64,000 nucleotides of DNA, taken from contig NZ_FOPJ01000002.1 in NCBI RefSeq assembly GCF_900113445.1, forward strand, positions 116,030 through 180,029, read 5' to 3'. The number at the start of each line of letters is the position of its first letter. Position 1 is the first letter of the stretch. The notes under the pieces are model-generated. The model made no database searches, was not told the DNA's origin, and saw only the letters and a list, made by a program, of their open reading frames with translations. Origin of the DNA: Corynebacterium spheniscorum. Lineage in GTDB: Bacteria > Actinomycetota > Actinomycetes > Mycobacteriales > Mycobacteriaceae. Made by a program: the position numbers and the translations under genes. Positions 8,395 through 16,559 of the stretch are shown piece by piece.

Positions 8395-9024
8395 ATGAAC
8401 ACCCCCGGATTCCAGATGCCGACGAACCGCTACGTGCTGCCTTCCTTTATTGAGCACTCCAGCTATGGCACCAAAGAAACCAACCCTTATGCCAAGCTCT
8501 TCGAAGAGCGCATTATCTTCCTGGGCACCCAGGTTGATGACACCTCCGCCAATGACGTGATGGCGCAGCTTCTGGTCCTAGAAGGCCTTGACCCGGACCG
8601 CGATATCACCATGTACATTAATTCCCCCGGCGGCTCTTTCACCTCGCTGATGGCAATTTATGACACCATGCAATACGTCCGCCCGGATGTACAGACCGTG
8701 TGCCTCGGCCAGGCTGCCTCTGCTGCAGCTGTGTTGCTGGCTGCCGGTGCTCCCGGTAAGCGTGCTGCTTTGCCGAATGCTCGCGTGCTGATCCACCAGC
8801 CTGCCACCCAGGGCACCCAGGGCCAGGTTTCTGACTTGGAGATCCAGGCCGCGGAGATCGAGCGTATGCGCCGGTTGATGGAAGAAACCCTTGCTCGCCA
8901 CACCGGCCGTAGCGCCGAGCAGGTCCGCAAGGATACTGACCGCGATAAGATCCTAACCGCTGAAGAAGCCGTGGAATACGGCATCATTGACCAGGTCTTT
9001 GATTACCGCAAGCTCAAGGGCTAA
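8395..9024 (+). CDS. clpP2: ATP-dependent Clp protease proteolytic subunit 2
   Basis: Second ClpP subunit, 209 residues, with triad S109 (GQAASAAA), H134 (VLIHQPA) and D184 (DTDRDKI). The longer N-terminus ([18 protein letters not shown]) fits actinobacterial ClpP2, probably with a propeptide. Start: ATG at 8395 after CAAGGAGAA. It lies 45 bp behind clpP1 and is presumably co-transcribed under ClgR. The stop codon lies in the first unit of a 21-bp tandem repeat, so the same frame holds further stops just downstream. A terminator ends the operon. Confidence 0.97.
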   Translation: MNTPGFQMPTNRYVLPSFIEHSSYGTKETNPYAKLFEERIIFLGTQVDDTSANDVMAQLLVLEGLDPDRDITMYINSPGGSFTSLMAIYDTMQYVRPDVQTVCLGQAASAAAVLLAAGAPGKRAALPNARVLIHQPATQGTQGQVSDLEIQAAEIERMRRLMEETLARHTGRSAEQVRKDTDRDKILTAEEAVEYGIIDQVFDYRKLKG

Positions 9025-9075
9025 ACCATAGCCCCCAAAGGCTAAGCCATAGCCCCCAAGGGCTAAGCGATAGCC
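9019..9075 (+). repeat. 21-bp tandem repeat spanning the clpP2 stop codon
   Basis: Units begin at 9019, 9040 and 9061 (GGCTAAACCATAGCCCCCAA, GGCTAAGCCATAGCCCCCAA, GGCTAAGCGATAGCC). The unit is a multiple of three, so each copy places a TAA in the clpP2 frame. Looks like slipped-strand duplication of the gene end. Confidence 0.8.
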
Positions 9076-9081
9076 TGATGA

Positions 9082-9112
9082 ACAGCTCCCTTTTTAAAGG
9101 GGGCTGTTTTTG
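9082..9112 (+). terminator. Terminator of the clpP1P2 operon
   Basis: ACAGCTCCCTTT pairs with AAAGGGGGCTGT around a short loop and is followed by TTTTTGTTT. Confidence 0.85.
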
Positions 9113-9434
9113 TTTGTGCGGGTGCTGCTTGGGAGGCTGGCTAGGGGGTGGGCTACTCGCGTTCGAAATGAAGCAGGCGTGGCAGACCCCGGCCGCTTGG
9201 ATGCCGTGGCCTGGCGTGGGGACCGTAAGGGGAGGGTCTCGAGGAAAGCAAAAATGATGCCAACCAATGGATTATTCGTGGCGCGGACAGGGATGACGAT
9301 ATCCGCGGTGGATGCTAAGCAGGGTAGTAATTATCCACTGTGGCGACTGTAATGTGCTGTGGATCACGCTGTTATATAAAGAACAGCTAGGACACAGCGC
9401 CTAGGACAGATTGCAAGGAGGATGTACCTACGCC
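9113..9434. other. Intergenic region upstream of patD
   Basis: About 320 bp with no convincing gene. It holds the motif GCTACTCGCG (9152-9161), a DnaA-box-like TTATCCACT (9332-9340) facing TGTGGATCA (about 9356-9364), an AT-rich TTATATAAAG stretch that may be the patD promoter, and two CTAGGACA direct repeats near 9389 and 9402. A strong Shine-Dalgarno (AAGGAGGA) precedes patD. Confidence 0.4.
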
Positions 9435-10856
9435 ATGCAGACCCTCAAGAATTTCATCAACAACCAATTCGTTGCTGCCCACGCCAGTGAAACCCTCGAA
9501 CTTGTCAGCCCCGTTAGCGAAGAAACCATTGCGCTAAGCCCCATCAGTAACCGCGCGGATATTGACGATGCTGTCGATGCTGCTGCGGCCGCGTTCAAGA
9601 CCTGGGGGAAGACCACGCCATCGGAACGCGCGCGTTGCCTGCTCAAGCTTGCTGACGCTCTGGAAGAACATGCCCGCGAGGTGGCCGAAACCCAATCCAA
9701 GGAAACCGGGCAGCTCATCGCCATGGTGGAATCCGAAGAATGCGCCGTGGGTGCGGACCAGTTGCGCTTCTTTGCTGGTGCTGCCCGCGTTGTCCAGGGA
9801 CTTGCCCAAGGCGAATATATGGAGGGATTCTCTTCTTCTATTCGCCGCGAACCACTGGGCGTGGTTGCCCAGGTAACTCCCTGGAACTATCCGCTGATGA
9901 TGGCCCTGTGGAAGCTTGGGCCAGCACTTGCCGCGGGTAATACCGTGGTGTTGAAGCCTTCGGATACGACGCCTTCATCCACGTTGAAGCTGGCTGAGTA
10001 TATTGCTGAGATCTTCCCTGAAGGGGTGATCAACTTTGTGCTTGGTGATGCCAGTACCGGTGCTGAACTGGTGGCGCACCCTGAGGTGAAGCTTGCGGCG
10101 ATCACCGGTTCGGTTGGGGCTGGCCGGGCAGTAGGGGAGTCTGCCGGGCGCAACCTTAAGCTTTCGCACCTTGAGCTGGGCGGCAAGGCCCCGGTGGTGA
10201 TTTTTTCTGATGCGGACCTGGAAGCCGCCGCTGAGAATATTGCTCAAGCGGGCTTTTTTAATGGTGGGCAGGATTGCACAGCTGCGACGCGCGTGATTGT
10301 GGAAGAGTCCGTGCACGATAAATTCCTGGACCTTCTTAAAGCCCAAGCCAAGGAGATTCGCTGCGGGGCGCCCGATGATGAGGATGCTTTCTATGGTGCT
10401 CTGAACAATCGCAAGCACTTTGAGAAGGTGCTTTCGGTGATTGAGGGGCTTCCGCAGCACGCCAACGTCGTCCAAGGCGGGAAGCGAATTGGGGATAAGG
10501 GCTTCTATATTGAGCCGACGATCATCACCGGGCTGAAGCAGGATGATTCGGCTATCCAGGAAGAAATCTTTGGCCCCGTGATCACCGTGCAGCCGTTCAG
10601 CGATGCGGATGATGCGCTGGCGAAGGCCAATGGCGTGGACTATGGTCTGGCCTCTTCAGTGTGGACCACTGACCATGCCACCGCCCAGCGCTTTAGCCGT
10701 GAGCTGGACTTTGGTTGCGTGTGGATCAATTGCCATATCCCGCTGACCGCTGAGATGCCGCATGGTGGCTTCAAGGATTCCGGGCATGGCAATGACCTCT
10801 CTATCTATTCGATTGAGGAGTACAGCCGCATTAAGCACGTGATGACGGCTATTTAA
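9435..10856 (+). CDS. Aminobutyraldehyde dehydrogenase (PatD/Prr-like aldehyde dehydrogenase)
   Basis: NAD-dependent aldehyde dehydrogenase of 473 residues, probably oxidising 4-aminobutanal to GABA, the second step after putrescine oxidation. Landmarks: the N-terminal NFINNQFV strand, the cofactor-binding TPWNYPLMMA and LKPSDTTP, catalytic general base E247 (LELGGKAPV), nucleophile C281 (FFNGGQDCTAATR), and EEIFGPV. The C-terminus EMPHGGFKDSGHGNDLS...YSRIKHVM is the pattern of the gamma-aminobutyraldehyde/betaine aldehyde branch. Start: ATG at 9435 behind AAGGAGGATG. A terminator follows, so it is probably monocistronic. The amine oxidase gene next door supports the substrate; the exact aldehyde is inferred. 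Confidence 0.85.
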   Translation: MQTLKNFINNQFVAAHASETLELVSPVSEETIALSPISNRADIDDAVDAAAAAFKTWGKTTPSERARCLLKLADALEEHAREVAETQSKETGQLIAMVESEECAVGADQLRFFAGAARVVQGLAQGEYMEGFSSSIRREPLGVVAQVTPWNYPLMMALWKLGPALAAGNTVVLKPSDTTPSSTLKLAEYIAEIFPEGVINFVLGDASTGAELVAHPEVKLAAITGSVGAGRAVGESAGRNLKLSHLELGGKAPVVIFSDADLEAAAENIAQAGFFNGGQDCTAATRVIVEESVHDKFLDLLKAQAKEIRCGAPDDEDAFYGALNNRKHFEKVLSVIEGLPQHANVVQGGKRIGDKGFYIEPTIITGLKQDDSAIQEEIFGPVITVQPFSDADDALAKANGVDYGLASSVWTTDHATAQRFSRELDFGCVWINCHIPLTAEMPHGGFKDSGHGNDLSIYSIEEYSRIKHVMTAI

Positions 10857-10946
10857 GGCCCGCGGCTCACTGGAGCCTCGCACTGGCTGAGGCCCTTGCA
10901 GCTAAGTAAAGCCCGCGCGGTCATCTAAAAACCCCAAGGAAACTGG

Positions 10947-10985
10947 CACCTCAACACAGTGACTGTGTCGAGGTGGCGGTTTCTT
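10947..10985 (+). terminator. Terminator after the aldehyde dehydrogenase gene
   Basis: CACCTC-ACACAG-TGA-CTGTGT-GAGGTG hairpin (10947-10976) with a single mismatched pair, followed by TTTCTT. Confidence 0.8.
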
Positions 10986-11049
10986 ATTGCCAAAAACAGG
11001 ACGACGAAAACGTCTTGACCAGCAGTTTTGTAGAAAAGAGGATAACATT

Positions 11050-12426
11050 ATGTCCACCCAACGCAGCGTCGATGTGGTTGTTATCGGCGCCGGCCCCGCC
11101 GGAACCTCCGCGGCCTATCACCTGAAGAAAGCAGGGGCTTCGGTCTGCATTCTCGAAGCCCGCGAGCGCATCGGCGGCCGCACCCGCTCCGATGTGATGG
11201 ATGGCGCCTGGTTCGAGATCGGCGGCCAGTGGGTCTCCCCAGATCAAACCGAACTCCTCGCCATCTTGGACGAACTGGGGCTGCACACTTACCCGCGCTA
11301 TCGCGAAGGCGACTCCATCTACCTCGATCACGATGGCAACACCCACCGCTACCAGGGGGAATGGTTCCCCACCTCAGAAGAGACGCTGAAGGAAATGAAG
11401 CGCCTGGTGGAGGTGATGGATGAACTGGCTGCTGCGATGGACCCGGCTCGTCCTTGGGATCACCCGCAGGCTGCTGAGCTTGATTCCCAAACCTTTGAAC
11501 AGTGGCTGGCCACCCAATCCTCTGACGCCGAAGCTCGCAAGAATATTGCGATCTTTGTTGCCGGAGGCATGCTCACCAAACCGGCATATGCGTTCTCCGC
11601 ACTCCAAGCGGTGTTTATGGCTTGTTCAGCTGGCAGCTTCTCCAACCTGGTGGATGAAAACTTCATCCTCAACGAGCGGGTTGTCGGAGGAATGCAAAAA
11701 GTATCTCTGACCCTCGCTGAGAAAGTGGGGGAGGAGAACATTATCCTTAACTGCCCGGTTCGTACCCTGGAGTACAGCGATGAAGGTGTGATTGCTCGCG
11801 GTGATGGCGGGGTGGAAGTCCGCGCTCGCTACGCCATCTTGGCGATCCCGCCGAACCTTTATGACCGCATCACCTATGTGCCGGAGCTTCCACGCAAACT
11901 CCATATCGCCCACCAGCACCAATCCATGGGTCTAGTGATTAAGGTTCACGCCGCCTATGAGACCCCCTGGTGGCGAGAGAAGGGGCTTTCGGGAACCTGC
12001 TTCTCTTCAAAGAACCTGGTGCAGGAAATCTACGACAACACCAACTACGGCGAAACCCGCGGCACCCTCGTTGGCTTCGTGACCGACAAGACCGCGGAAG
12101 AAATGTTCGCTCTGCCAGTCGAAGAACGCAAGCACCAGATCCTCACAGCCATGGCGAAAATGCTCGGCGATGAGGTGATGAACCCAATCGCCTACTACGA
12201 GTCCGATTGGGCAGCCGAAGAATGGACCCGCGGCGCCTATGCCAACTCCTGGGACATGGGTGGGCTTTCTCGCTGGGGCCACACCGCCACCGAACCAGTA
12301 GGCCCCATCCATTTTGCTTGCTCCGACATCGCAGCTGAAGGCTTCCAACACGTCGATGGTGCCTTGCGCCGTGGCCGCCAGGTGGCCGGCTCCCTGACCC
12401 AACTGCTCACTGAGGGGAAGGGATAG
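11050..12426 (+). CDS. puo: Flavin monoamine oxidase, putrescine-oxidase-like
   Basis: FAD-dependent amine oxidase of 458 residues; members oxidise primary amines such as putrescine with O2 to the aldehyde, NH3 and H2O2. Seen: the Rossmann dinucleotide motif VVVIGAGPAGTSAA (G13-G18), the acidic end of the second strand and ERIGGRT, FEIGGQWVSPDQ, a central helical substrate domain, and the C-terminal FAD loop beginning ACSDIAAEGFQHVDGALRRGRQVAG. Start: ATG at 11050 with AAGAGGAT upstream; an in-frame start at 10987 overlaps the previous terminator. Putrescine is inferred from similarity to actinobacterial putrescine oxidases and the adjacent aminobutyraldehyde dehydrogenase. The TAG stop at 12424-12426 is followed in the same frame by the universal stress protein sequence. 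Confidence 0.8.
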   Translation: MSTQRSVDVVVIGAGPAGTSAAYHLKKAGASVCILEARERIGGRTRSDVMDGAWFEIGGQWVSPDQTELLAILDELGLHTYPRYREGDSIYLDHDGNTHRYQGEWFPTSEETLKEMKRLVEVMDELAAAMDPARPWDHPQAAELDSQTFEQWLATQSSDAEARKNIAIFVAGGMLTKPAYAFSALQAVFMACSAGSFSNLVDENFILNERVVGGMQKVSLTLAEKVGEENIILNCPVRTLEYSDEGVIARGDGGVEVRARYAILAIPPNLYDRITYVPELPRKLHIAHQHQSMGLVIKVHAAYETPWWREKGLSGTCFSSKNLVQEIYDNTNYGETRGTLVGFVTDKTAEEMFALPVEERKHQILTAMAKMLGDEVMNPIAYYESDWAAEEWTRGAYANSWDMGGLSRWGHTATEPVGPIHFACSDIAAEGFQHVDGALRRGRQVAGSLTQLLTEGKG

Positions 12427-13311
12427 CAACACAGGCGCTATGTCGTTGGCTATACCGCCACCCCACAAGGCACTGAGGCTATTCAATTAGCCAGTAGCCT
12501 TGCGCGAACCTTCAACGCAGAACTGGATATCGTTGTGGTGCTGCGGCGCCACAGTGCCTTCCGTATTGAGTACCCACCAACCGGAAATACCGACAACATT
12601 ATCCTCAAACAGGCCTATGGCTGGCTTGAAGGAGCACTTGCCATGGTGCCGGAAGACATCCCAGTTCAGGGCCATCTTTACGCGGATTCCTCTACTGCCG
12701 AGGGGCTTATCCATGCTGCTCAAGCCATCGGTGCTGGTGCCATCATCGTTGGTGGCGCAAGCGATTCCCCAATTAAGCGACATCGTTTAGGCACCGTCGC
12801 TAATGATCTGCTCTACTCCAGCCCACTGCCAGTAGCGCTTGCTCCACGTGGCTACCAGGCACGCGCCGTTAAGCGGCTCAATTGCGCGGTCGGCACGCGA
12901 CCAGGTTCAGGATCGCTGGTAAGGGAAGGAATTCTTTCGGCGAAGAATTCAGGACTCCCGCTACGCCTAGTCGCGCTCGTGGAATCAAGCAATGGCAGCC
13001 CAGCTGCTGAAGAGGCCAGAGCGAATACCCAGCGCATCCTCGACGAAGCGAGGCAGGATCTACCCACAGATATCGGGCAGGTAGAGATCGCTGTCGGGCA
13101 AACCGATGATGTTGCTGGCGCCCTGGATTATGTGGGCTTCGAAGATAGTGACCTGATGATGGTGGGCTCTTCCCGGGTAGCCCAAAAACACTCCATTTTC
13201 GTGGGGTCTGCGGCAATGCACATCCTGCGCACCTTAACCATCCCGCTAGTAGTGGTTCCTCGCGACTACCAGCTCTCTCGGAGGGATGCAGGTGATGAAC
13301 AACGCGCATAA
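12427..13311 (+). pseudogene. Tandem universal stress protein (UspA family) lacking a start codon
   Basis: About 294 codons of UspA-type sequence in two domains. The first begins RRYVVGYTATPQGTEA only two codons after the stop of the amine oxidase gene, in the same frame; the second begins KRLNCAVGTRPGSGSL and ends SDLMMVGSS ... TIPLVVVPRD. There is no ATG, GTG or TTG between the preceding TAG and the conserved first strand. The first usable start, GTG at 12535, would delete the first strand and helix of domain 1. Either the start was lost, or the protein is made only by readthrough of the TAG, or an unusual codon is used. The end overlaps the permease gene. Role in the cassette unknown; Usp-like proteins often accompany APC transporters. 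Confidence 0.65.
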
Positions 13312-14857
13312 CGCAGATGCTGTTCGTAGCAAAGGTTTATCTTCCGGATCCGTTGGCATGCTGAGCGCAGCTGTTATTGGTATCAGCTGCATCGCCCCTG
13401 CATATACGCTTTCTGGTGCTCTTGGGCCGACTGCTTCCGAAGTAGGACAACATCTACCAGCCATTTTCCTGGTCGGTTTTATCCCGATGCTCTTGGTGGC
13501 CATTGGCTACCGCGAACTCAATATGTGCATGCCGGATTCTGGCACTACCTTCACGTGGGCAACTCGAGCCTTCGGCCCGGTGATCGGCTGGCTGGGCGGT
13601 TGGGGGTTATGAGCGGCAACCATTTTGGTGCTCTCCAACTTGGCGGGTATCGCCGTGACGTTCTTCTACATCCTGCTCTCCGAGCTCTTCCGGAAACCGG
13701 AGATCGCAACTTGGGCAGATAACGCGCTCATCAATGTGCTGACCTGCTTAGTGTTCATGGTTGTGGCAGCCACGATTTCCTACCGTGGTATGGAAGCCAC
13801 CAAATCCGTGCAATACGTCTTAGTGGCATTCCAGCTCGGCGTCCTCGTGCTTTTCTCCTGCATGGCCCTGTATAAGGCCTATGCCCATGGCGGAGTAAAT
13901 GCCTTCGACCGCACGCCGTTTTCTTGGGAGTGGTTCAACCCCTTCGGTGTAGGAAGCTTCTCAGCTTTCGCTGCAGGTATCGCACTATCAGTGTTCATCT
14001 ACTGGGGCTGGGATGTTGTGCTCACCATGACCGAAGAGACCAAAGGATCGCATAACACCCCAGGTAAAGCCGCAACGCTAACAATCTTCCTCGTTGTCTC
14101 GCTATACCAACTGATCTCCATCGGTGTGATCAGTTACTCCGGTACCTCCGATGGGGAACTCGGGTTGGCGAACCCAGCGATCCACGATAATATTTTTGCG
14201 GTGCTTGCTGGTCCCGTGATGGGACCACTCGCGATCCTGATGGCACTAGCTGTTTTGGGATCATCTGCCGCTTCACTTCAATCCACCTTTATCAGCCCCG
14301 CACGCACCATGCTGGCCATGGGCTTTTATGGGGCACTACCTCCGCGTTTCGCGAAGGTCGATCCCAAGTTTCAATCACCATCTACAGCCACCATCGCCTC
14401 CGCGTTCGTCGCTTTCATCTTCTACGCAGTGATGAGAATGATCTCCGAAGCCGTCCTATGGGACACCATCACGGCACTAGGCATGATGGTCTGCTTCTAC
14501 TACGCGATAACTGCCTTTGCTTGCGTGTGGTATCTGCGCAAACAAGCCGTAGAAAGCTTCCGCAATATGCTGATGAAGTGCATTCTTCCCGCCATTGGAG
14601 GAGTGCTACTGATGATCTTCTTCGTCCAGACCTCGTATGACGCCATGGATCCCAGCTATGGCTCTGGTTCCGAGATTTTTGGACTAGGCCTGGTGTTTGT
14701 CCTCGGTGCGGTCGTGCTGATCAGCGGAGTGTTCGTCATGCTGCTGACCTGGTGGAAGAACCCAGAATTTTTCCGCAGCCGAGGGACTCTCAAACGCGGC
14801 CTACCGGATGAAGATACACCGCTGGCCACCGTCGACGAGGCCTTCGACCTCCAATAA
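13295..14857 (+). pseudogene. APC-family amino acid/amine permease with in-frame TGA
   Basis: Reads as a 520-residue APC transporter if one stop is ignored. The first part (13295-13612) has the family N-terminus: GSVGMLSAAVIGISCIAPAY (TM1), the LVGFIPMLLVAIGYRELN segment and the SGTTFTWATRAFGPVIGWLGG motif. A TGA at 13610-13612 interrupts it in WLGGWGL*AATILVLSNLAG. The same frame continues without shift to 14857 with eight or more further hydrophobic helices and the FIYWGWDVVLTMTEE motif. Start: ATG at 13295 behind GGAGGG. Probably an importer for the amine handled by the cassette. The mutation looks recent because the remainder is intact. Confidence 0.75.
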
Positions 14858-14948
14858 TGGTCCCCGTAGGCTCTTCCCTTACCTTCGTTGTTGAGTGTCT
14901 GGTCTCGTGAAAGAGCCTGAGGAAACCGCAGAAGCTTATAAAGCGAAA

Positions 14949-14983
14949 GGTCCTCATTATCCCTTTAGGAGATGATGAGGACC
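14949..14983. terminator. Bidirectional terminator-like hairpin
   Basis: GGTCCTCATTATC (14949-14961) pairs with GATGATGAGGACC (14971-14983) with one mismatch, between the convergent permease and alcohol dehydrogenase genes. Confidence 0.65.
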
Positions 14984-15024
14984 GATCGTTATGGCCGCGA
15001 GGCCCCTCACAGAGAAAGAGAGTT

Positions 15025-16077
15025 TTAGTCAGTGGTGATAACCAGCTTCACAGCATGGTTCTCAGCGGCGTTAGCGAAGAAGTCATATGCTTCTTCGAAC
15101 TGGCTCATCTTGAAATAGTGCGTGGCCATCTGGCGCGCATCAAGCTTGCCGGATTCGACCATGCGTAGCAGGTTCTCGATGGAGTAGCCATCGATCAGGC
15201 CCATGGAGATATTGATGTTGTGAATCCACAGATTCTCAATGGGTAGCTGCACCGAGGTGCCGTGCACACCGACATTGGCAACATTGCCGTGCGGGCGAAC
15301 AACATCCAAGCAGGTTTGGAAGGTGGCGGGAATACCCACCGCTTCAATGGCGACATCAACGCCCAAACCATCGTGGCTCAGGGCCTTGATCTTCTCGATG
15401 GCATCCGGATCAGCAGCGTTCACCTTGTCGGTGGCACCGAGCTCCAGGGCCTTATTCATGCGGTTGTCATCCATATCGACAGTGATGACGCGACCTGCAC
15501 CAGCCAGCTGGGCGGTCATAATTGCCCCCAAGCCGACCGGGCCAGCGCCAATTACCGCGACAGTATCGCCGGGTTTGGTGCGGCCATTAAGCACACCGAT
15601 TTCAAAACCGGTGGGCAGGGCATCGGTGAGGAAGAGGACATCTTCATCATCGAGTCCTTCAGGGACTTTATAAACCGAAGTCTCGGCGTAGGGGACGCGC
15701 ACATATTCGGCCTGAGTTCCATCAATGAGGTGACCGAAGATCCAACCAACACCACCAACAGTTTGGCAATGTGAATAGTGCCCGACTTTGCAGAATGAGC
15801 ACTTACCGCAGGAGGTAATTGCGGGGATGATGATGCGGTCGCCAACCTTCAGGTCGGTAACTGACGCGCCAACCTTAGTGATGGTGCCAACAGCTTCGTG
15901 ACCTAGAACTCGACCGTCAGTAACGGCAGGGACATCGCCCTTAAGAATGTGCAGGTCAGACCCGCAAATGGTGGTGGTATCGACCTTGCAAATCACGTCG
16001 GTAGGTTCGAGAATTTCCGGGTCAGGATGATCTTCCCAGCTGCGCTTGCCGGGTCCGTGATAGACGAGAGCCTTCAT
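15025..16077 (-). CDS. Zinc-dependent alcohol dehydrogenase (MDR family)
   Basis: Medium-chain dehydrogenase/reductase of 350 residues. Catalytic zinc ligands: C38 (ICGSD) and H60-E61 (GHEAVG). Structural zinc: C90, C93, C96 and C104 (SCGKCSFCKVGHYSHC). The nucleotide-binding fold has VIGAGPVGLGA, then VDMDDNR, the acidic residue suggesting NAD preference. Start: ATG complementary to 16075-16077, with AAGGAG about 11 bases upstream; the longer in-frame extension has no conserved sequence. Divergent from mmsA across a 482-bp regulatory space. Possible substrates in this setting are 3-hydroxyisobutyrate-related or amine-derived alcohols, but the sequence does not fix the substrate. Confidence 0.85.
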   Translation of the reverse strand: MKALVYHGPGKRSWEDHPDPEILEPTDVICKVDTTTICGSDLHILKGDVPAVTDGRVLGHEAVGTITKVGASVTDLKVGDRIIIPAITSCGKCSFCKVGHYSHCQTVGGVGWIFGHLIDGTQAEYVRVPYAETSVYKVPEGLDDEDVLFLTDALPTGFEIGVLNGRTKPGDTVAVIGAGPVGLGAIMTAQLAGAGRVITVDMDDNRMNKALELGATDKVNAADPDAIEKIKALSHDGLGVDVAIEAVGIPATFQTCLDVVRPHGNVANVGVHGTSVQLPIENLWIHNINISMGLIDGYSIENLLRMVESGKLDARQMATHYFKMSQFEEAYDFFANAAENHAVKLVITTD

Positions 16078-16173
16078 ATATCTGTACTCCTTATGTGATC
16101 TGATTTTCAAAAACTTGAGAATCAAGGCGAGAGGATAGTCAGTGATGGCTATGCTCACATTATTACCGCTATA

Positions 16174-16185
16174 AGCCCCAATGGG
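16174..16185. promoter_or_regulatory. Candidate TetR operator, copy 1 (adh promoter)
   Basis: AGCCCCAATGGG, about 97 bp upstream of the adh start. The same 12-mer appears inverted upstream of the TetR gene at 19694-19705. Assignment to that TetR is inference from position and symmetry (CCCCA-N-TGGGG). Confidence 0.45.
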
Positions 16186-16412
16186 AAGAGTTTTCCTAAA
16201 TTTTCTTAATCTACACAAGTGGAAATAATTACCATTTATTGTTGACCGTCCCCCTCCTTACAAATGTCAAAAGGTTAAACTGCTATAGCTTCTCGGTAGG
16301 GGTGGCGGGGTCACTATGCTGCACAATTGGCTTCGGGAGGTTCAGTCAGGGGATGGTCAGACCGTGGGGGTAAACGTCATTCCCCTCTATCCCGGCGGGT
16401 GAAATGGCCCTA

Positions 16413-16466
16413 TTGTGAGGCCTAGGCCACATCAACTTGTTGTGAGTGTCACAGGACACGATCACA
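16413..16466. promoter_or_regulatory. Two dyads upstream of mmsA
   Basis: First: TTGTGAGGCCTAGGCCACAT with a perfect GGCCTAGGCC core (16419-16428). Second: TGTGAGTGTC ... GACACGATCACA (16441-16466). Both contain TGTG/CACA arms. They resemble, but do not match in spacing, the CRP/GlxR site TGTGANNTANNTCACA. Confidence 0.35.
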
Positions 16467-16559
16467 TTTTTTAAGGCTTGCCCCCACGATGCGCAACCAA
16501 CATAGCCGCGTTATCGGATAACCCCACATCTTGACCCCCTCAAGGAGGAACTCGGAGCT

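Larger units (their letters stand above)
16078..16559. promoter_or_regulatory. Divergent control region between adh and mmsA
   Basis: 482 bp with no gene. It contains an AT-rich stretch with TTGACC and ATTTATTG elements near 16220-16245, the AGCCCCAATGGG motif (16174-16185) shared with the tetR/gntP space, and two dyads at 16413-16466 near mmsA. A strong Shine-Dalgarno for mmsA (AAGGAGGAA) is at the right edge. Confidence 0.5.

Noticed and set aside
9110..9352. 80-codon plus-strand frame after clpP2
   Set aside because: Begins inside the clpP2 terminator, has no Shine-Dalgarno and no recognisable motif.
13610..13612. TGA as a selenocysteine codon in the permease
   Set aside because: No selenocysteine machinery or SECIS-like hairpin is visible, and APC permeases have no selenocysteine position here.
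16419..16466. GlxR (CRP-type) sites upstream of mmsA
   Set aside because: The half-sites resemble TGTGA/TCACA but the spacing does not fit TGTGANNTANNTCACA.
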